The notes below the pieces were generated by a model. The model was not told where the DNA came from. It saw only the letters and a list, made by a program, of their open reading frames with translations, and did not search any database. The position numbers and the translations under genes are program-made. Positions 37,314 through 37,766 of a stretch of 37,766 nucleotides of DNA are shown in pieces. The stretch covers positions 1 through 37,766 of the forward strand of contig JAFXQO010000017.1 in NCBI GenBank assembly GCA_017527065.1. Reading direction: 5' to 3'. Within the stretch, counting starts at the first letter, position 1; each line of letters opens with the position of its first letter. Source of the DNA: Clostridia bacterium. Lineage in GTDB: Bacteria; Bacillota; Clostridia; Christensenellales; Aristaeellaceae.

Positions 37314-37766
37314 TTAATCGAGGACCAGGGGCTTGAGGTGCCAGATCTTGTCGTTGTATTCCTTGATGGTGCGGTCGCTGGAGAAGACGCCGCTCTGGGC
37401 GGTGTTGATGATGGCCTTCCTCAGCCACAGGCCGTGGTTCTTCGCGTAGTCGTGGCTCAGTATGTGCTGGGTGTGCACGAAGCTCTTCATGTCCTTGAGC
37501 ACGAAGTAGGGGTCGGCCATGCCGCCGCCGTCGCCGAAGAGCAGCGCGTGGTAGAGCTCCTGGAACATGCGGGGGTTTTCCGGCTCCAGGGTGCCGTCGA
37601 TGAGCTGCTCCAGCACGCGGCGCAGCTCCGGGCTGGTCTCGTAGATCTCGCTGGAGCGGTAGGTGCTGTAGGCGGCCTCCACCTCCTCGGCGCTGAGGCC
37701 GAAGATATAGATGTTGTCCGGGCCGACGGCGTCGTAGATCTCCACGTTGGCGCCGTCCATGGTGCC
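37314..37766 (-). CDS. glgP: glycogen/starch phosphorylase, C-terminal part (gene runs off the window)
   Basis: The last 150 residues of an alpha-glucan phosphorylase, which releases glucose 1-phosphate from glycogen with a PLP cofactor. The visible part begins GTMDGANVEI, the invariant segment near the end of the family, followed by VGPDNIYIFGL, and finishes NTAQSGVFSSDRTIKEYNDKIWHL. The normal C-terminal length is present, so the gene is simply cut by the window edge. The gene start and promoter are not visible. A hairpin terminator follows, then glgB 84 nt downstream. Confidence 0.93.
   Translation of the reverse strand, partial: GTMDGANVEIYDAVGPDNIYIFGLSAEEVEAAYSTYRSSEIYETSPELRRVLEQLIDGTLEPENPRMFQELYHALLFGDGGGMADPYFVLKDMKSFVHTQHILSHDYAKNHGLWLRKAIINTAQSGVFSSDRTIKEYNDKIWHLKPLVLD

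Overview
The window reads as the replication-origin region of a GC-rich member of the Firmicutes, probably an anaerobic Clostridia-type gut or rumen organism. The evidence is AGGAGG ribosome binding sites, sigma-A promoters of the TTGACT-17-TATACT kind, two sites matching the Bacillus parS consensus, a dnaA-dnaN origin with TTATCCACA boxes, and anaerobe-typical proteins: a RACo-type corrinoid activase, a DUF2284 protein, a ferredoxin-type aldo/keto reductase, a PflA-like radical SAM enzyme and Pta. No rRNA, tRNA, CRISPR array or recognisable transposase gene was seen.

Layout. 1-3772: promoter and four-gene operon (GNAT acetyltransferase, TIM-barrel isomerase/epimerase, DUF2974 alpha/beta hydrolase, M42 aminopeptidase). 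3773-4336: a repeat block containing a MITE-like element. 4337-7557: MBOAT O-acyltransferase, DHHW/AlgX-like protein and HAD nucleotidase. 7609-9594: minus-strand pair of a homocysteine S-methyltransferase-like protein and a UroD-family protein. 9595-10216: second repeat block and pta promoter. 10217-13474: pta, a two-cluster Fe-S aldo/keto reductase, and a secreted peptidoglycan-binding-domain protein. 13475-14062: third repeat block. 14063-18871: a second UroD-family gene (+), then a minus-strand operon of corrinoid protein, DUF2284, RACo-like activase and a third UroD-family protein. 18872-20901: oriC around dnaA. 20902-23342: dnaN overlapping mnmE. 23393-31050: one seven-gene minus-strand operon (metallophosphoesterase, heterodimeric ABC exporter, radical SAM, WalJ-like MBL, CPBP protease, rlmH). 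31051-31375: two tandem parS sites, a LexA-like palindrome and a divergent promoter. 31376-33272: DUF5711-like protein and CvpA-like protein. 33273-33441: an array of small hairpins and a terminator. 33442-37766: alpha-glucan genes (glycogen phosphorylase end, eukaryote-type branching enzyme, GH13 hydrolase).

The most interesting content is the corrinoid methyl-transfer equipment spread over 7.6-18.9 kb immediately left of oriC. It has one corrinoid protein, its ATP-dependent activase, a DUF2284 Fe-S-type protein, three divergent UroD-fold proteins and a zinc homocysteine methyltransferase domain. There is no recognisable methyltetrahydrofolate (MtvA/MeTr-type) acceptor enzyme in the window. 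A plausible but untested reading is a route that moves methyl groups from unknown methylated compounds through the corrinoid protein to homocysteine. The three UroD proteins carry different residues at the usual His-x-Cys zinc site (HSC, DSD, DCD), so they may not all do the same chemistry. The second striking feature is the origin: box clusters on both sides of dnaA, a DnaA-trio-like unwinding element, an atypical dnaA-dnaN-mnmE order, and paired parS sites about 11 kb away.
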